DNA of 64,000 nucleotides from Saccopteryx bilineata (GCF_036850765.1 NC_089492.1:97297022-97361021); one strand, 5' to 3'. Positions 23,924 to 36,884 are shown, counted from the stretch's first letter. Made by a program: numbers and translations. The notes: generated from the letters alone by a model not told the origin.

Positions 23924-24570
23924 TTGGGCGAATTTAGTTTCTTTAGCCAACTGCCCACCCATAAGACCTCCCTCTACTTCATGAAGGTGGAGCCAAGAAG
24001 GGTATCCTCATATCTCAGAACACAGACCATTTCCCCAAAGCTCCAGAGGCCGAGGACGCAGCTGCAAAGTTCCCTTCCAATCTCTTTGGGTGAAAATGTC
24101 TGTGCATGCAGAATCCCCAACGCGCACTCCGACATAGCGCCTAGAAAAGGGGACCCTTCTGCTCACTCCCCGCTGCATTTTTCCCTCATCTGTTCCCCCG
24201 CCCGGGCCACACCTCCCTCTGCTCCTCAATCTCTGTTAAGAGAGCATCCCGCGCTCGCCGGAAAAGAGGGGACTCGCAAGTGTGGCCTTGTGGAAGACCC
24301 CAGGGATTACCAGGAGGAGGGATGACCGCCGAGCGGAGCCCAGAGAGAGGGGACTCCTGGATCCCCAGCAGCGCTGCGTTCCGGGTGGACTTAGATCTTC
24401 GCGCCCTCGATCCTCGGAACCCAGGGCGGTGCAGGGTGCAGCATCTCTCCTCGGCAGCCCTTTCTTCCCCGGCAGCCGGCACTGGCAGGGAGGCACACTC
24501 ACGCCCAGACGCACGATCCCGAGCAACTGCACTCCCCGAGCTGCCCGGACACCCACCCCAGAAAATGTGT

Positions 24571-24576
<6 letters not shown>
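23924..24576. other. GC-rich shore of the CpG island
   Basis: GC content rises from about 24030, with scattered CG dinucleotides to 24560. Overlapping open frames on both strands here (up to 175 codons) are a by-product of high GC and few stops. No protein domain is recognisable. Confidence 0.6.

Positions 24577-24604
<28 letters not shown>
24577..24604. repeat. (CA)n microsatellite
   Basis: An uninterrupted CA run of about 28 bp between the GC-rich shore and the core of the CpG island. Confidence 0.95.
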
Positions 24605-24607
<3 letters not shown>

Positions 24608-24721
24608 TTAGGAGCCTGTCGTCTGTCAAAGCGGAAGGAAGTATAGCCTTATGGACAACAAATGAAAAATAGTTGGCGGTATCGGACCAAATCCCTCCTG
24701 CTTTGCCCATCATAAGATCCT

Positions 24722-24726
24722 ACCTG
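24722..24726 (-). other. SLC8A1: Candidate splice donor of an alternative SLC8A1 first exon
   Basis: The minus strand reads CCAAACCAG|GTAGGATC at 24724|24723, directly downstream of the CpG island core in the gene's direction. If used, it would end a GC-rich non-coding first exon spliced to exon 2 at 4330. Only the motif is seen; use is inferred. Confidence 0.4.
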
Positions 24727-24849
24727 GTTTGGGGAGTGGATGGCTCTTTCCCCGTTTCCTTCACTCGAGAAGGAAACAGGGCGCACTCCCTCCTTTTAAA
24801 CAGCTCCCGATCAGGAAGAGGTCGTTCCCATCTTCAGGGGGAGCACAAA

Positions 24850-25260
24850 GCAGGCGACAGCGGGTAGGCTCCCGTGCAGCGCCGGCGCGAGCAGGAGCGG
24901 CGGCGGCGGGCAGCCGGTGCGCGCGGGCGGGAGGCAGGCGCGGAGGCCGGGAGGCAGGGAGGGCCGGGGCCGGGCGGCGCGCGCTCCCCTCCCCCCGCGC
25001 ACTCGCCCGCCCGCCGCCGCCCGCAGCCTCGCACTGGCTCACCCGCTTGCTCGGCCCCGCCGCTGTCCGCCGTGTCCCAGCGCCCCGGGCCCGTGCGCGT
25101 CCCCCGGCGCCCTCGGCCACCGCCTGGGAGCAGAGCCAGCGCGTTTTTGGAGCAATGAACGGGTGGGGAGTCCTTCCCGCTCTCAGCTTCTGTCGCTGCG
25201 ATTTTTCGATTTCCTCCCAGCTCTCGGCCCCGCAGTGCGTTTTGGTGGCGCGCTAGCGCT
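24850..25260 (-). promoter_or_regulatory. SLC8A1: CpG island, candidate alternative promoter of SLC8A1
   Basis: This is by far the densest CG-dinucleotide stretch in the window, with CGG repeats near 24898-24909, GC boxes (GGGCGG on either strand, for example near 24924 and 25006-25020) and no TATA box at an obvious place. SLC8A1 in other mammals uses separate heart, kidney and brain promoters, each with its own 5' exon. The brain-type promoter is described as GC-rich. An island 20.5 kb upstream of exon 2 fits that promoter. Strand is inferred from the gene, and a divergent transcript is also possible. Confidence 0.75.
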
Positions 25261-25652
25261 CTCTCCCGCACTCAGCTCATCGGTTACACGCAGACCCGCG
25301 CTGCAACTTTTCTTTAACCTTCCTCGCCTCACCCACAGACAGAACCCCAACCACAGCTCGCGACCCGTTTCTCACCTCTGAAACTGTTAACCAGATATAT
25401 CTTTCCTCCTTTAACTTTCTATCAGTCTGCTAAAGGAAGCTTTCTTTTAGCAAAGGGATCTGGGGATAGATCAATGATTTTCTCTTAAATCCTCACTCCG
25501 TGTTTTCCCTGCATATCAGACATGCACAGCAACAAGCTGGCTAGTAGCTGCTGACGCAAGCAGATAAGGCTATGGGGGTGGGGAAAGAGGTATTCCCCAG
25601 CCAAGAACTCTGAAAGATTCTCCGTGCTGGTATTTCCCTCAGCGATTGCACC

Positions 25653-25660
25653 TCACCTGG
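25653..25660 (-). other. SLC8A1: Second candidate splice donor upstream of the island
   Basis: The minus strand reads TTCCCAG|GTGAGGTG (exon would end at 25657), a near-perfect donor 400 bp beyond the island. It could end an alternative first exon started further upstream. A third strong motif, CAGAG|GTGAGAAAC, lies near 25376. Motif evidence only. Confidence 0.3.
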
Positions 25661-25937
25661 GAATAAAGACCAAGAGATTGTTAAATGTGAAAGCCACGCA
25701 GCTTTTCAACTACAGAGAGGAGTAAAAGCTGAGCATTAAGGTTGAGCTGGGAGAGATCTAATGCAGAAATCGACAAACCATTCATTGCCCTTTCCAAGAG
25801 AAGCATTATCATTGCCAATACATCACTTCCCCGTAATTAATAAAGGAGCATTGCACCAGGCCCTTGCTCTCTTGACAGCTCATTCATCCTTACAAATCCT
25901 TAATAACTTGGCAAGATGAAAGGCTAGACCTACTGTG

Positions 25938-26100
25938 GAGTTCACAAACCTGGCTGTACATCAGACACCTGGGAAGCTTGGTAAAAATGCAGATTTCAGC
26001 GTCCCATCTTGAGACTTTGATGGCAAATGAGACTCCAAGTTTGTATTTTTAAAGCACCAGTAGTTATTCGCTGCTGGTGTAGTTTGCCAAAGTGTGTGTG
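25938..26100. mobile_element. MER5A-like hAT relic
   Basis: 'tgtacatcagacacctggg', 'gcttggtaaaaatgcag' and 'tgtatttttaaagcaccag' follow the MER5A order. The copy is degraded. Confidence 0.65.
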
Positions 26101-26299
26101 GGGGGGGTGGGTTCTGGGGCAGCTATCTGGAGAAGGTACCAGTAGAAGAGAGCTGCAGAGCACACTCCACAGAAGGTTAAGTTCCTTAGCAGAATTCTCC
26201 CCAGTACTTACAGTGCAGCTATGGGACAGCCAGCCCACAGGAAAAGAGCTTTTCTGAACAGAAACCTTACTGTTTGACTAGGAGGCAAAGAGGGCTTCA

Positions 26300-26505
26300 T
26301 TGAAGTAGCATAGCTCTCAATCCTGACTGCACCTCAAAAAATCTCCTGGGACACTTTTAAACATCCCAGTGCTTAGGCCACACCCCAGACCCATTAATTT
26401 GGAATCAGTGGGGGTAGGACCCAGAATTTATTTATTTATTTATTTACTTATTTATTTCCCCTGGTTAATTCCTATGTAACCTAGGTTGAAAGTCATTGTT
26501 CCAAG
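26300..26505. mobile_element. MER5A-like hAT relic with ATTT repeat
   Basis: 'tcctgactgcacctcaaaa', 'gcttaggccacaccccag' and 'taatttggaatcagtgggg' resemble MER5A. An (ATTT)n run at 26426-26457 interrupts it. Confidence 0.55.
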
Positions 26506-26509
26506 CCAA

Positions 26510-28900
26510 TTCCCATCAAACAAGAATGTGCACATAGATAACCCGGGGAGTGTCATTTTTTAGGCAGAAGGTGTGGAGCAGGACTGGGTTCTGCACTGGT
26601 GCATCACTCCCTAGTGATGGTGATGCTGCCTGCATGAGGCCCTCACTTGAATTAGCGAGGCTCTGTTGAGTTCCAGCCAGTGGTTATGAACAGGCAGCTT
26701 GTTGAAGGAAATTCTAAGCTGTTTCTTGTCTTCTATATTCCCAAGACTCATTCCTCTCTAAGGACATTTTCCTTTCCTCTCTGTGAGTTTAAGTTTCTTG
26801 GAAGCCACTCCGCACACAAACTTTATGTTAGACTGCATCGACTAGTGGGTGTGAAGAGGGTCACATAAGGGGAGACACAGGTCACCATCTCTGTTAGAAT
26901 ATGTCCTCAGCCAAAAATTACTCAGGGCCCTGACTTTAAGGGAATGTGAAAAGGAAGACATTTGGCTCACACTCAAAGAAAGGTCTTTGGGGAGTGAAGT
27001 GACTGCTTTGTCAATGACACAGAAAGGCATATAACTAAAGACCCCACCCACAGGATATGGGACAAGGCTAACTAACGGCGCTGAGTGAAAGAGCTAACTG
27101 AAAATGTGAGTGGAATACATCTCATTGGAAGAGATTCTGTGCAAAGGCTGTGGTCTATTATTGCTATTACGAACCACTTAGTGAAAGCTCAGATCTTCTG
27201 TATAAGCATCACAATCATGCTTGTGATGTGGGGTGAAGAGAACCCTGTTCTTTATATCTTTATTTCTGTGGTCCATGGACTTTATTCCAAAGTCAGTCCA
27301 TCTTGTCAGTAGCCAAGAAGACATGAGGGTGACATCTTGAATCTCTTTATTCCTCCTCTTTTTCAACCTAGACTGATATTAAGTCAACTTGGATTATTGG
27401 GGGGAAAACCACTAAATGGTCCTCTCTTTATCTAGAACCTTAGAGGCAGCCTAGTGCCTAGTGGTTTGGCACCCTCTTTGATTTGCCTTCATTTTTGAAC
27501 ACTTTATTTTGCCTTTTGTTTCTCATTAAAGGCATCTCTAGAAGGGTTCTAGGGCCCCGAGGCAAATCAAACCTTTTGCTCCCTCCTAAATGTCAAGCAT
27601 GACTGGATTTTTATTGCAAGAATTATCAAAGGCTACATCACTGGCACAGGGTCTAGCTAAGGAAATTGTGAAGTTGTTGCAGGCTGTGGCTTTGGAAAGA
27701 AGAAATATTGTACGTGGGAAAGTGGTGATTTACATTCCAATGGCAATAGCATTTCTTAATGGTGTTATCGAATACTAATTGCCCTTTTTTTCTTTGGACT
27801 TGAGATTCAGTTATGGGTTTTCACTGTTATATATCCAGGCAGTATGGCATGACCATTTTGGGGACTTCACAGGGCTATAACTAAGATTTGATGTCTTCTA
27901 GAGATGGTTCAGATTTTCATGAGCTATTTTCTTGCAAATCTTCAGGAGATTTTAGTCAATTCATTTTCAGATCAAGTTTAAAATTTGTAAATTGGGTCTA
28001 ATTTTTTTATCTAAACTATGAAAAAATTAGGTATACATATGATCAGGGGTAACAAAATTTAAAAAGATATATATATTTAATATTTTACTAAAACACCCAA
28101 TAATTTTTCATCATAGGAAAATATTACTTTGTCATAATATAATTCTTTTCAGTTGAGTTTGAATTGCCTAGATCAGAGGTACCATCATTTTTTTCTGTGC
28201 TTGGTGCTTCACAAGGGTGTTGATATATAGAACTAGTCCTTCCCAGCCTCATTTACTATTTTGCCAGGTGTTGCCATTCAGATGTCTGCTCACTCACAGG
28301 CTGAGTCTGATACTGATTTCTACATAAGAAAAAGTATTATCATGTCCTCAACCTGGCCAGCTAGTGGAGCTTAACATTAGCCATTTCCTCACACTTAGGG
28401 TCCTCCAGTAGGTCCCTGGCCCCTTTTATCCTTTGAGTTTTCTTTGTTGCTGATGGAATCCAGGGGATTTTGCTTCAGGGGTGACAGGATTCTTTGTTTA
28501 CTTCTAAGTGCGATTGTTCCTTCTCTGGAGTCTTATTCCTGCAATTCAACCTTTATTTTTCTGTTTTGTTTTGATCTCTTGAGCACCAGAGTGGAGCCCC
28601 TTCTAGTAACTGGGCCCTGCTCCTGGGTGGGAGCAGCCTTACTGGTAGACTCACAGTTATCACCCATATTCTTCTGTGCTCCATCACTGTGTGGTCACCC
28701 ACTTTCTGTGAAATGTTGCAGTCTTTGTATGAGCAGTTATAGCCAAGGGTTGGGCATGTATAAAATTCTAACACTCTCTCATGTTTGCCCCTTATTATAC
28801 TAAGGACATATCTAGTCTGTAATCCACAAATTTACCAATGGATAAGGTTACCAATGAGTAACTGAATAGAAAGCAGAATGATTAGTGAATAAGGAAAAAA
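26510..28900. other. Intronic or upstream sequence, nothing clear
   Basis: No known repeat or exon recognised. The 62-codon frame at 27590-27778 and the 119-codon frame at 28444-28803 show no domain that I can name. Confidence 0.5.
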
Positions 28901-28904
28901 GAGA

Positions 28905-29125
28905 CTAGTTGAGAGTTACGGCTTTGGAGTCAGAATATTTGGAATCAGAATATCACCTCTAGCTGTGCAACCTTGGGGAAGTTTCTTTACCTTTCTGAGT
29001 CACAATAACTGTCTGGAAAACCTAGATAGTAAAAATCTCCTTCAGGAAGCTATATGGAGGATAAAATATGTATATATGTAATGTGCCAATATAGTTTCTG
29101 ATCATAGTAATTATTTATAAATGAT
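28905..29125 (+). mobile_element. MIR SINE
   Basis: Sense MIR order: 'gctttggagtcagaatattt', 'ctagctgtgcaaccttggg', 'agtttctttacctttctgag' and 'gaggataaaatatgtat'. The copy is old but nearly full length. Confidence 0.8.
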
Positions 29126-29129
29126 GTTG

Positions 29130-30330
29130 TTATAATTATTGGTCAAGTTCCATAAAAAATACATACATAAAGTTAAAAAGGGGTCTCTATATAATTAACT
29201 TCCACATATTCAGAACATCTCATTTTTGATAATAATTATGCATTCATTTTGGTTATACAGAGTTCTGTACAATGAATAATCCAGGAAAATGGATGTTTCT
29301 ACAGTACAAAAGTCCTTCCTCTATCTGCAATAAAAGAAGCTACTTGTATACTTTCTGATTTTGTAAGTGCAGATTGTGGTTATATGATTAATAAAAGGGT
29401 CACCACACTCTAATTGGATCACAATATTTATTTTCCTTTATGTCTGGATATCAACTTGGTCCCATCTGTAGTGTAATCTGAAGGTATAATTTCCAACAGA
29501 GCCATTTTAAACAAATTCCACTATAGTGAAGGTTTTGGTTGTCACATTTAATTTTTTTTTTAACAAGGGATCTTATTATAAACTTCTTCACTGAGTTTGC
29601 ACAAACTTCCCTCAATATTGATTCAAGGACTCTGCATCAATAAGGACTCAAGATGCGGCCCCTGGGGTGCCCTGTACCAGACAGTTGTTTCTTGCAATCC
29701 AGTTCTGAAACAATGTCCCCAAGAGATTGCACTTCAGCTTTTTCAATAAATCTCTTTTCTAAGGCATTGTCTATGATGTATAGCTTCCTCTGCATCTGTA
29801 ACTGCTGGGCACTGATTAGAATCTTCTGAGAACTGCCAATGTTTTAGTTGTTACCGCAGTGCCCAGACAGTAGCCCTTGAAAATAGTCATAACAAAAATA
29901 CCTGAGGGGAAAATAGACTGAACCTAGGGTGTCTTAACTCATGGTTTTAACAATGCTGACTTTGCTATCACTGCAAGTGTCTGGAAATAATGAAACTATC
30001 TGCTCTTGTCTCTTTAAAAATTCAGAATCTTTTACAGTGTGACCTAAACAGTCCTCAGCAATCACGAGCAGGGAAGTTCAGATACTATCTCTTTTTTTCT
30101 TTTCTTTTAGCATATTTTCCTGTCATACCACAAAAGCTTAGTCATCTTTGGATATGTTGTAGAATTTTTTAGTGTAGACAAAAATAAATAAATAGATATA
30201 AAAATTATTTTCTTTTTGCAACCTAAGTTTTATATAAGAAATCCTGATAAACTAATTAGATGAACTATGATTACTCTCATTTTAAAGACTGAGAAAGAAA
30301 GTACAGAGATTTGCCCGGTCCTGGCTATAC
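29130..30330. other. AT-rich sequence, nothing clear
   Basis: No recognisable transposon, exon or RNA. Confidence 0.5.
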
Positions 30331-30334
30331 AGAA

Positions 30335-30490
30335 GTATCAGCTGTGTAGTTTTCAAATAATACTGAAGCCCAGGCCCACTCTTAGCTATTCTGTCCCCAG
30401 AGACAGGAAATGGAGTATGGGCACTGGTATTTTTTTTAAGTTCCCTAGGTGGTACTATGGCTCAGCCAGAGCTGAGAGCCACTGGCTTAA
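30335..30490. mobile_element. MER5A-like hAT relic
   Basis: 'cagaagtatcagctgtgtag', 'tactgaagcccaggcccac' and 'ttaagttccctaggtggta' suggest a degraded MER5A copy. Confidence 0.5.
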
Positions 30491-31424
30491 GATCAAATTG
30501 CTAATTAATGGTAAAAACAACCGAAAAAAAAACCCCAATAAACACAAACTCCTTATATCTCCACAATGCGGTTTCTATTCTGCTGCTCCTTTGAGCATCA
30601 ATATTTAACAGATATAAAAATGGGGACTTTTCTTGGAAATGCGAGAAAACTTAGAAATGTTTGTGGATCTTTCTGAGTCTCCACAAGGCACAAGTGGATA
30701 TAGTAATTGACCTGACAGTGATATATAAGCAGTTGGGAATGTATGAACAAAAAGTGAAGTTCATGACTGCAGGGCCTGTGTCTGTCTTGTTGAACATTCA
30801 ATTCCATCATCTAGAGCAGGTTGTGGTGCATGGTAGATGAATTAACAAAGTACATGATGTCTACTGTAGTGGGACTAGCCTATAGGGTAGATGATGGACT
30901 TGGGGTATAGGGTAAACTTTTTGGCCCCTGTCCAGAGTAAATTGCAACCTAATAGCAATCATCTCCTTATAGCACAGTGAAGGCCCTGGTTAGCAACTGA
31001 CATTGTCACCGTATCCACATCCAAAGTCCTGCCTGGCCACCTGCTCTGCAATGACAGACAGATTGTCTGTGACATCGCAGGAGGCCAGACCACACAGAGA
31101 TGGCAATCTGACTGAGCCTCAGGCTTGTGCCTGTAAACTGACCCTTTGTAGGTTATCTCAGGAATTACCTGCAAGCTCCTATTTGGCCCAGTCTGTAAGC
31201 ATGTCAGAGAATCTCTTATTTCCTGCTAAGAGGGGTTCTTTAGGTATCTATTATATTTTAAAAGATAGTATGCTTCTTTTTAAATTTATTAATTTTCAAG
31301 GATCAAGAAACCTGTGAACTTCCTGCTATGTTCAAAGTCAGTGGTCAAGCAACTCTTAAAAACAAGAAGCTTGGCAGAGCAGAGACAAAAAAACAACAAC
31401 AACACATAGTTGAGAATAGACTTA

Positions 31425-31745
31425 GTATTCATTTGTTCATTCATTCCTTCATGTATTCATTCAATAAATATTTATGAGGACCTACTTTAGCCTGCCACTG
31501 TATGAGACCTTGGAGATACAACAGCAAATACATTAGTAAAAGCTCATGCTCTCCTGGGACTTACATTCTATTAGGAAAACAAGAGGCAGTTAGCAAAATA
31601 AACACATTAACACATTACAGGGTGTCAGATGGAGATACTGCTATGAAGGAAATGAGGCAAGAAAAACATGACAGAGACTTCAGGAGCAAGTACTAGTTTA
31701 GATAGTCAGTTTGCCGAGAACTGAATGAAGTTAGGATTTCTCAGT
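31425..31745 (-). mobile_element. L2 3'-end fragment
   Basis: 'ttcattcaataaatatttatg', 'ggagatacaacagcaaat' and 'tgctctcctgggacttacat' are in antisense L2 order. The copy is well preserved for an L2. Confidence 0.8.
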
Positions 31746-31749
31746 GACA

Positions 31750-34345
31750 ATGTCATCCCTTTCTTGACAGTCCCCAATAGATAAAATGATAAAGCAGTGT
31801 TCTGTTGTCTGATGATTTGTTTTTTGCCCTGAGTTGATGTTCCTATAGGAATTCCCATCAAAGCCACTGGCCTTCATCAGGGTTAGAGCAGAGCCATGGT
31901 CACACGGCTTCCACCGCCACTTTTAGTAGCTTGTCATATGACATAAATCCCAGAGTTGTTCCAAAAAGGCAGACGGCTTCCAGAGGTTGCACATAAAAAG
32001 GTTGTTTTTCTCCCAAGGCAGAGTTGCTGCAAGAATTCTGAGTGCCCTCTTTGGTTTTACTTAAAGAACAGCATCGTATTAAAGCAACTAGATGGGAAAC
32101 TAGACCAGTGAGCCCTCATGGCTGAACCTCTTGCCAAATAGTCAACAGCCCTGGTGATGAGGGAGGGAAATCACATATATGTAATTTAATGATGGTCCAG
32201 TGCTTTTTTCCATGAGTTTGCCATACCTGTTTTTCCTTTTTCTCACATTCTTATCTGAGGTTGCGCAATACACATAGTGTGCACACACACACGGCACTCA
32301 TACACACACTCTTACACAAACTCACACTCATCCACATGCATGATTCTTAAGTGTTGCTAAATATCTAATTATGGGGAAAATCATCATTTGCAACTTTGCA
32401 AATGACATATGGAAATAATAGCCAACCTCTTTTGTCCTTAATTTTATTTAACCTTAGTGATCTTTTATTTGCCAGATCTTATATATTTGGTTTTAAGTCT
32501 ACTTAGAGGCTCATAGGCTAAAGTAGATCATGACCCATGCAATGATCTCTTTTTAAATGAATGCTGATAGAGTTGAAGCCTAATAAAACGATACTCTGAA
32601 TTAGGTATCTTAGAAATCTTAAGATAACGTTTTTGTTCTTTCTGTTTCTTTTGCAAAAAAAGAAAAAAAAAACCAACTCTGATCACAGAAATTGTTCAAG
32701 GAAAGGCATTTTGGATGGAAAATTATTCAACATAGCAAAGTGCCTTCTTAACCCATAATAGCTGATCAATAAATATGTGCTGAATAAATGATGCAAATTA
32801 ATGGAACATGCCTCATTAGTGGGCAATCATTTAAAAAAGTTTTTACAGCAGATTTACTGGCTGAATTTTTTAATCAGGCAGCAAATAGTGAGTGACTACT
32901 CCATTCAGAGCCATGAGCTAAGTTCTGCAGTGATTAAAAAATGAATTAGACACTGGCCATGACCTCGTGGAATTAAGTCTCATAGCTAGAATTAGACTGA
33001 AGATTTGTGAGCACACGAATGCGATAGCCAGGTATCTACTTTAGGAAGAGAGTGCAGCTTGAAAAGTATATGACATACGTTAAAGTGGGCATGGTCAGGG
33101 ATGAAGGAGAAACAAGTGGGAAGATGATTAAATTGTCCCACAGATGGCCCAAATAAGAGTACTCTAAACAATACCAGAGAAGAAAGGGAAGAATATATAT
33201 AGTTATATTTTTTTCTCTTTGGTTCAATTCTTGGCAGAATGCCATTAAACCCCTTCCCCTCAGGGGGCCAGTATTTTAAAACATCCTGAGTTCTCATTTT
33301 CAAGGGAATCTCTCTGTATGGTTTCAATTGGAACACATATGCTTTCTATAAGACTCTTAGCATTCTAGGGAAAGTTTTCCTTTAAGAGTGGGAGACTGAA
33401 GTGGGGTGGGAGGGGTCTGCTCCAGCAGGCAGGGAGAATATTTCATCAGTGAGATGGCACATGGTGATAACAAAGAGTAGATGGTCCTTGGTTGATTTTA
33501 TCATTGTGCTGAAATCCTCTCCAGACAGGGCACCCCCTTAATCTTTCCATTTTGACAGATTTCTCCAACTGCCTGTCCCTGGAGGTGCAGCTGCCTTTTC
33601 AATAGGTTATAGAAGGTTGAGAATTATTGATTTCTGTTCTATGACATAAAGCTGATTGCCTAGATAACTTGTAAATGAGAGAGTCTTCCCATTTATACCC
33701 ACCCACCCCTAGCAAATCCCCAGACATTTCAACCCACTGCGTGTGGAAGCCAAATGGAGCCAAGTTTGAAGTATGGGCTTTATAAAGCCACTTTTCTTCC
33801 CCTAACTACAGCTGCTTCTAATATTATTTCAGAGATAATTAGAATCAGTGTAGGAAACCTGAATAGAATTGTAAAATTTAATCAAATCTTTTTGTCTTTT
33901 GATCATATATATATGTATATATATTCAAAAGAATATTTTGTTAAAAGCAGTTATATTTGCTGGATAACAAGTTGAAGGGTAAAATCAATTGGTTTGGTTT
34001 GTCACATGTATTTCTGATGTCTCTTGTAACACATCCATAATCTGATATACACCTGTGCATTTGTCATTATGAGATATCAAGTGTTAATTTAACATTAACA
34101 CTACTTGACATTGAGATATATATTTTTAATGGAAAGCATATATTAGATTTTTAACCTTTTTAAAGGTGAAATTATTGTTTATTCTAATAAGTACATTTAA
34201 TACATTTCATTAGTTTATTAAAATTAAGTTTAAATAAAGCTGTATTAAATAAATTAAAATAAAATGTTATTTATATGTAAATACTCACATTAACAAAATG
34301 TCTGATGAATTTCCTGACAACTATGGAACCTTCTTTTCTTGATCT
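31750..34345. other. Sequence without clear features
   Basis: A short CA-rich patch lies at 32280-32340. The rest is AT-rich, and no repeat family or exon is recognised. Confidence 0.5.
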
Positions 34346-34359
34346 ATGAGATAGTTTCA

Positions 34360-34712
34360 GCCCTGGCCAGTTTGCACAGTGGTAGAGCGTTGGCCCAGCC
34401 TGTGAATGTCTGGGGTTTGAAGTGACCGACTTCTTCTCTACCCCTCCTCCTTCTCTCCTTCTCTCCCTTTCTTTCTCCCTCTTCCCCTTCCACAGCCATG
34501 GCTCAATTGGAGTAAGTTGGCTTTGGGCGCTGAGGATGGCTCCATGACCTCCACCTCAGGTGCTAAGAAATGGCACCAGTTGGTTGTAAGAGAGCAACAG
34601 CCCCAGATGGGCAGAGCATTGCCCCCTAGTGGGTTTACTGAGTGGGTCTGGTGGGGGCACATGCAGAAGTCTGTCTCTTTGACTCCCTTCCTCTCACTAA
34701 AACAAAAAAAAA
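34360..34712 (+). mobile_element. tRNA-derived bat SINE (GCCCTGGCC head), older copy
   Basis: The head AGCCCTGGCCAGTTTGCAC, the mid-body 'gctcaattggagtaag' and the end 'cacatgcagaagtctgtctc' match the ~400-bp family seen at 52932 and 56425, with many more substitutions. GAGATAGT at 34348-34355 and 34721-34728 is a likely remnant of the target duplication. Confidence 0.85.
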
Positions 34713-34804
34713 TTAAGAAAGAGATAGTATTTCACAATTATAGCAGATATGAGCTTGAATTTTGTGGAACTGTACTTAAATTTTGGTAATTACCCGAAAG
34801 ACGT

Positions 34805-34930
34805 AATTCATTCACTCACTTATTTATTGAGTATTTTTGAGTAGATTATTAAGTAAGGCACTATATTAGATATAAGTGAGTCCTCAGTGAACACATGGGC
34901 AAAAATTTAACAAGTACAAATATGTCAGTT
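34805..34930 (-). mobile_element. L2 3'-end fragment
   Basis: 'cattcactcacttatttattg' followed by 'gtaaggcactatattagat' and 'gagtcctcagtgaacac' fits the antisense L2 terminus. Confidence 0.6.
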
Positions 34931-34934
34931 GCAA

Positions 34935-36380
34935 AAATGAGGCTCCTTCAATAACTTAAATAGACTGAAAAATTTTAGGACTGATATGCCCCTTAAGGAG
35001 CTGCTTCCAGAAAGGAAGTAGTATCTCCAGACCTCCACTGGGACTATCACTGGGAAATGACTTAAGGGTCCTTCTGGCAGCTTTTGTATCCAGTTGTATG
35101 GTCAGTTCCCTGACACATGCCTGAAGAGTGGAAAGAATGTATAGTTCCAGTTCTACTATTAACTGGTTGCTGGTAAACTCACCACCACTCTGAGCCTTAC
35201 TTCCCTTGCAAATTGAAGATGCAAATAATTTTTCTGCTTCTTTCAGTATTATTGTGAGAAACATTGTTGCAATAAGTATAAAGTCTTCTGTGATGAAAGG
35301 GACCTTCTTGCATTCACAGTACTCAGACCCAAGCTGTGCATGTAAGAATACCTCGTAGTTCATGTTGATTGGTTGAATGTGTCCTCATTCCCACTTAGCC
35401 CTGAGGAACACAGATAGTGAAATTTTGATTTGATCTCCAAATTTCTAATGGTGCTTAATTTCCTTATTCACATGCATGATATACTTGAAAACACTATTTT
35501 TGATTACTGGACATCATTAACTCATTTATAAATGGCCTGAAAGCATTAAATGTAATAGTATCTAGATATTGAGGTTAGTTAAACATATATTTTGTAGGAA
35601 CTTGTGATCTAAAAATAAAATATGCAGAGAAAGAAAGAAGCTGGATATGTGTTTTAAAAGGGATTAATTCAAGAGTGAAACTCTACCTGGTGCCCACTTC
35701 AGGAGCAGTCAATTAGTAAATCCTTTGAAAGGAGTAGAGTGGATCCCCAAAGCTGGTGGAGATGGTTGGAACACAGAGTTTATCATGCCACGGAGGGTTG
35801 TTCCATTTCTGATTTTTACCTGTTCTTCTTTTCAGACTCTACTGTGAACTCCAAGCTGCCCATTTTGAAAATCTTTCCTTGTGCAGACAGCTGAGAGTGT
35901 GATAAGGGATTGATGTAAATCCAATCTCTCTAATATTAAGAAACGAAAAGTTAAAGGATTTGCCCTACAGAGCATTACCCTATGGGTTACATAGTAGCAC
36001 TGTCCTCCTAAGCAAAGGTTAGCAGTGTGATGATGGTCAGGGTTGCTTCGAAGAGGCTGTGATGGTCTATTAGGTATGGATGGAAGGAGGCCCAAAGTCC
36101 ACACACACTGTGTCATTCATGTCTCTAAATTATCTTTCTCCTCTCAATTAAAAACATTTGTAGCTGCTGTCTTTGTCTCCTTTTGTTTTTTCTACAGAAT
36201 AATGGTATGCTACCTTTTGCTCCTTTTAGAGACAATTTCTCCTTTAATTAAAGGTCATATAATACCTCTTTGCATTTGACATTCACATAAATAACTCTGT
36301 CCCTGTTACTCCCTTCAAAATGCTGTTCAATCTAATTAAATTCTAATTAATTTCTGCCTTTTCTCAAAGAAAAAACAATG
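34935..36380. other. Sequence without clear features
   Basis: No recognisable repeat or exon. The 135-codon minus frame at 34956-35363 has no domain. Confidence 0.5.
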
Positions 36381-36491
36381 GCGGCTTTTTGTGTGTGTGT
36401 GTGTGTGACACTTTTGAATTCACTAGTATGCTCATCTTTATCTATTTTATTCATGATATTAAATTTTTATGGCTCTTACATTTGAAATCTT

Positions 36492-36699
36492 TTTTTTTTT
36501 TTTTTTTTTTTTTTTAATAAATTTTTTTATTTATTCATTTTAGAGAGGAGAGGGAGAGACAGAGAGAGAGAGAGAAGGGGGAGGAGCTAGAAGCATCAAC
36601 TCCCATATGTGCCTTGACCAGGCAAGCCCAGGGTTTTGAACTGGCCACCTCAGCATTTCCAGGTTGACGCTTTATCCACTGCGCCACCACAGGTCAGGC
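36492..36699 (-). mobile_element. Short tRNA-derived bat SINE (CCTGACCTGTGG head)
   Basis: The head lies at the right (forward GCGCCACCACAGGTCAGG) and a long T-run of about 24 bases is the tail at the left. A perfect 15-bp duplication, TACATTTGAAATCTT, lies at 36477-36491 and 36700-36714. The body of about 210 bp matches the copy at 53482. Confidence 0.95.
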
Positions 36700-36814
36700 T
36701 ACATTTGAAATCTTCACAAGAAGTTTTTGAGAGCAAAATGGGAATAAATATTATTTTTGCACATGACCATATGTGCGAAAATAAAGTTAGTTGCTATTCT
36801 ACAGCTATGATGTT

Positions 36815-36880
36815 AAGCAAGTTACTTCAGCTTCCTAGATCTCAAGTTGATCATCTGTAAAATGGGAGTGTGGAGGCAAT
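36815..36880 (+). mobile_element. MIR core fragment
   Basis: 'taagcaagttacttcagctt' and 'gatcatctgtaaaatggga' are the MIR central region in sense. Confidence 0.6.
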
Positions 36881-36884
36881 TTCT

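Noticed and set aside
24186..25381. Many long open frames (up to 175 codons) on both strands in the GC-rich region
   Set aside because: High GC leaves few stop codons. The frames are rich in Arg/Ala/Pro/Gly, conflict with each other and have no domain; a CpG island explains them.
27590..27778. 62-codon open frame with protein-like composition
   Set aside because: No homologue or domain recognised, no splice or promoter context, and short enough to be chance. A protein database search would decide.
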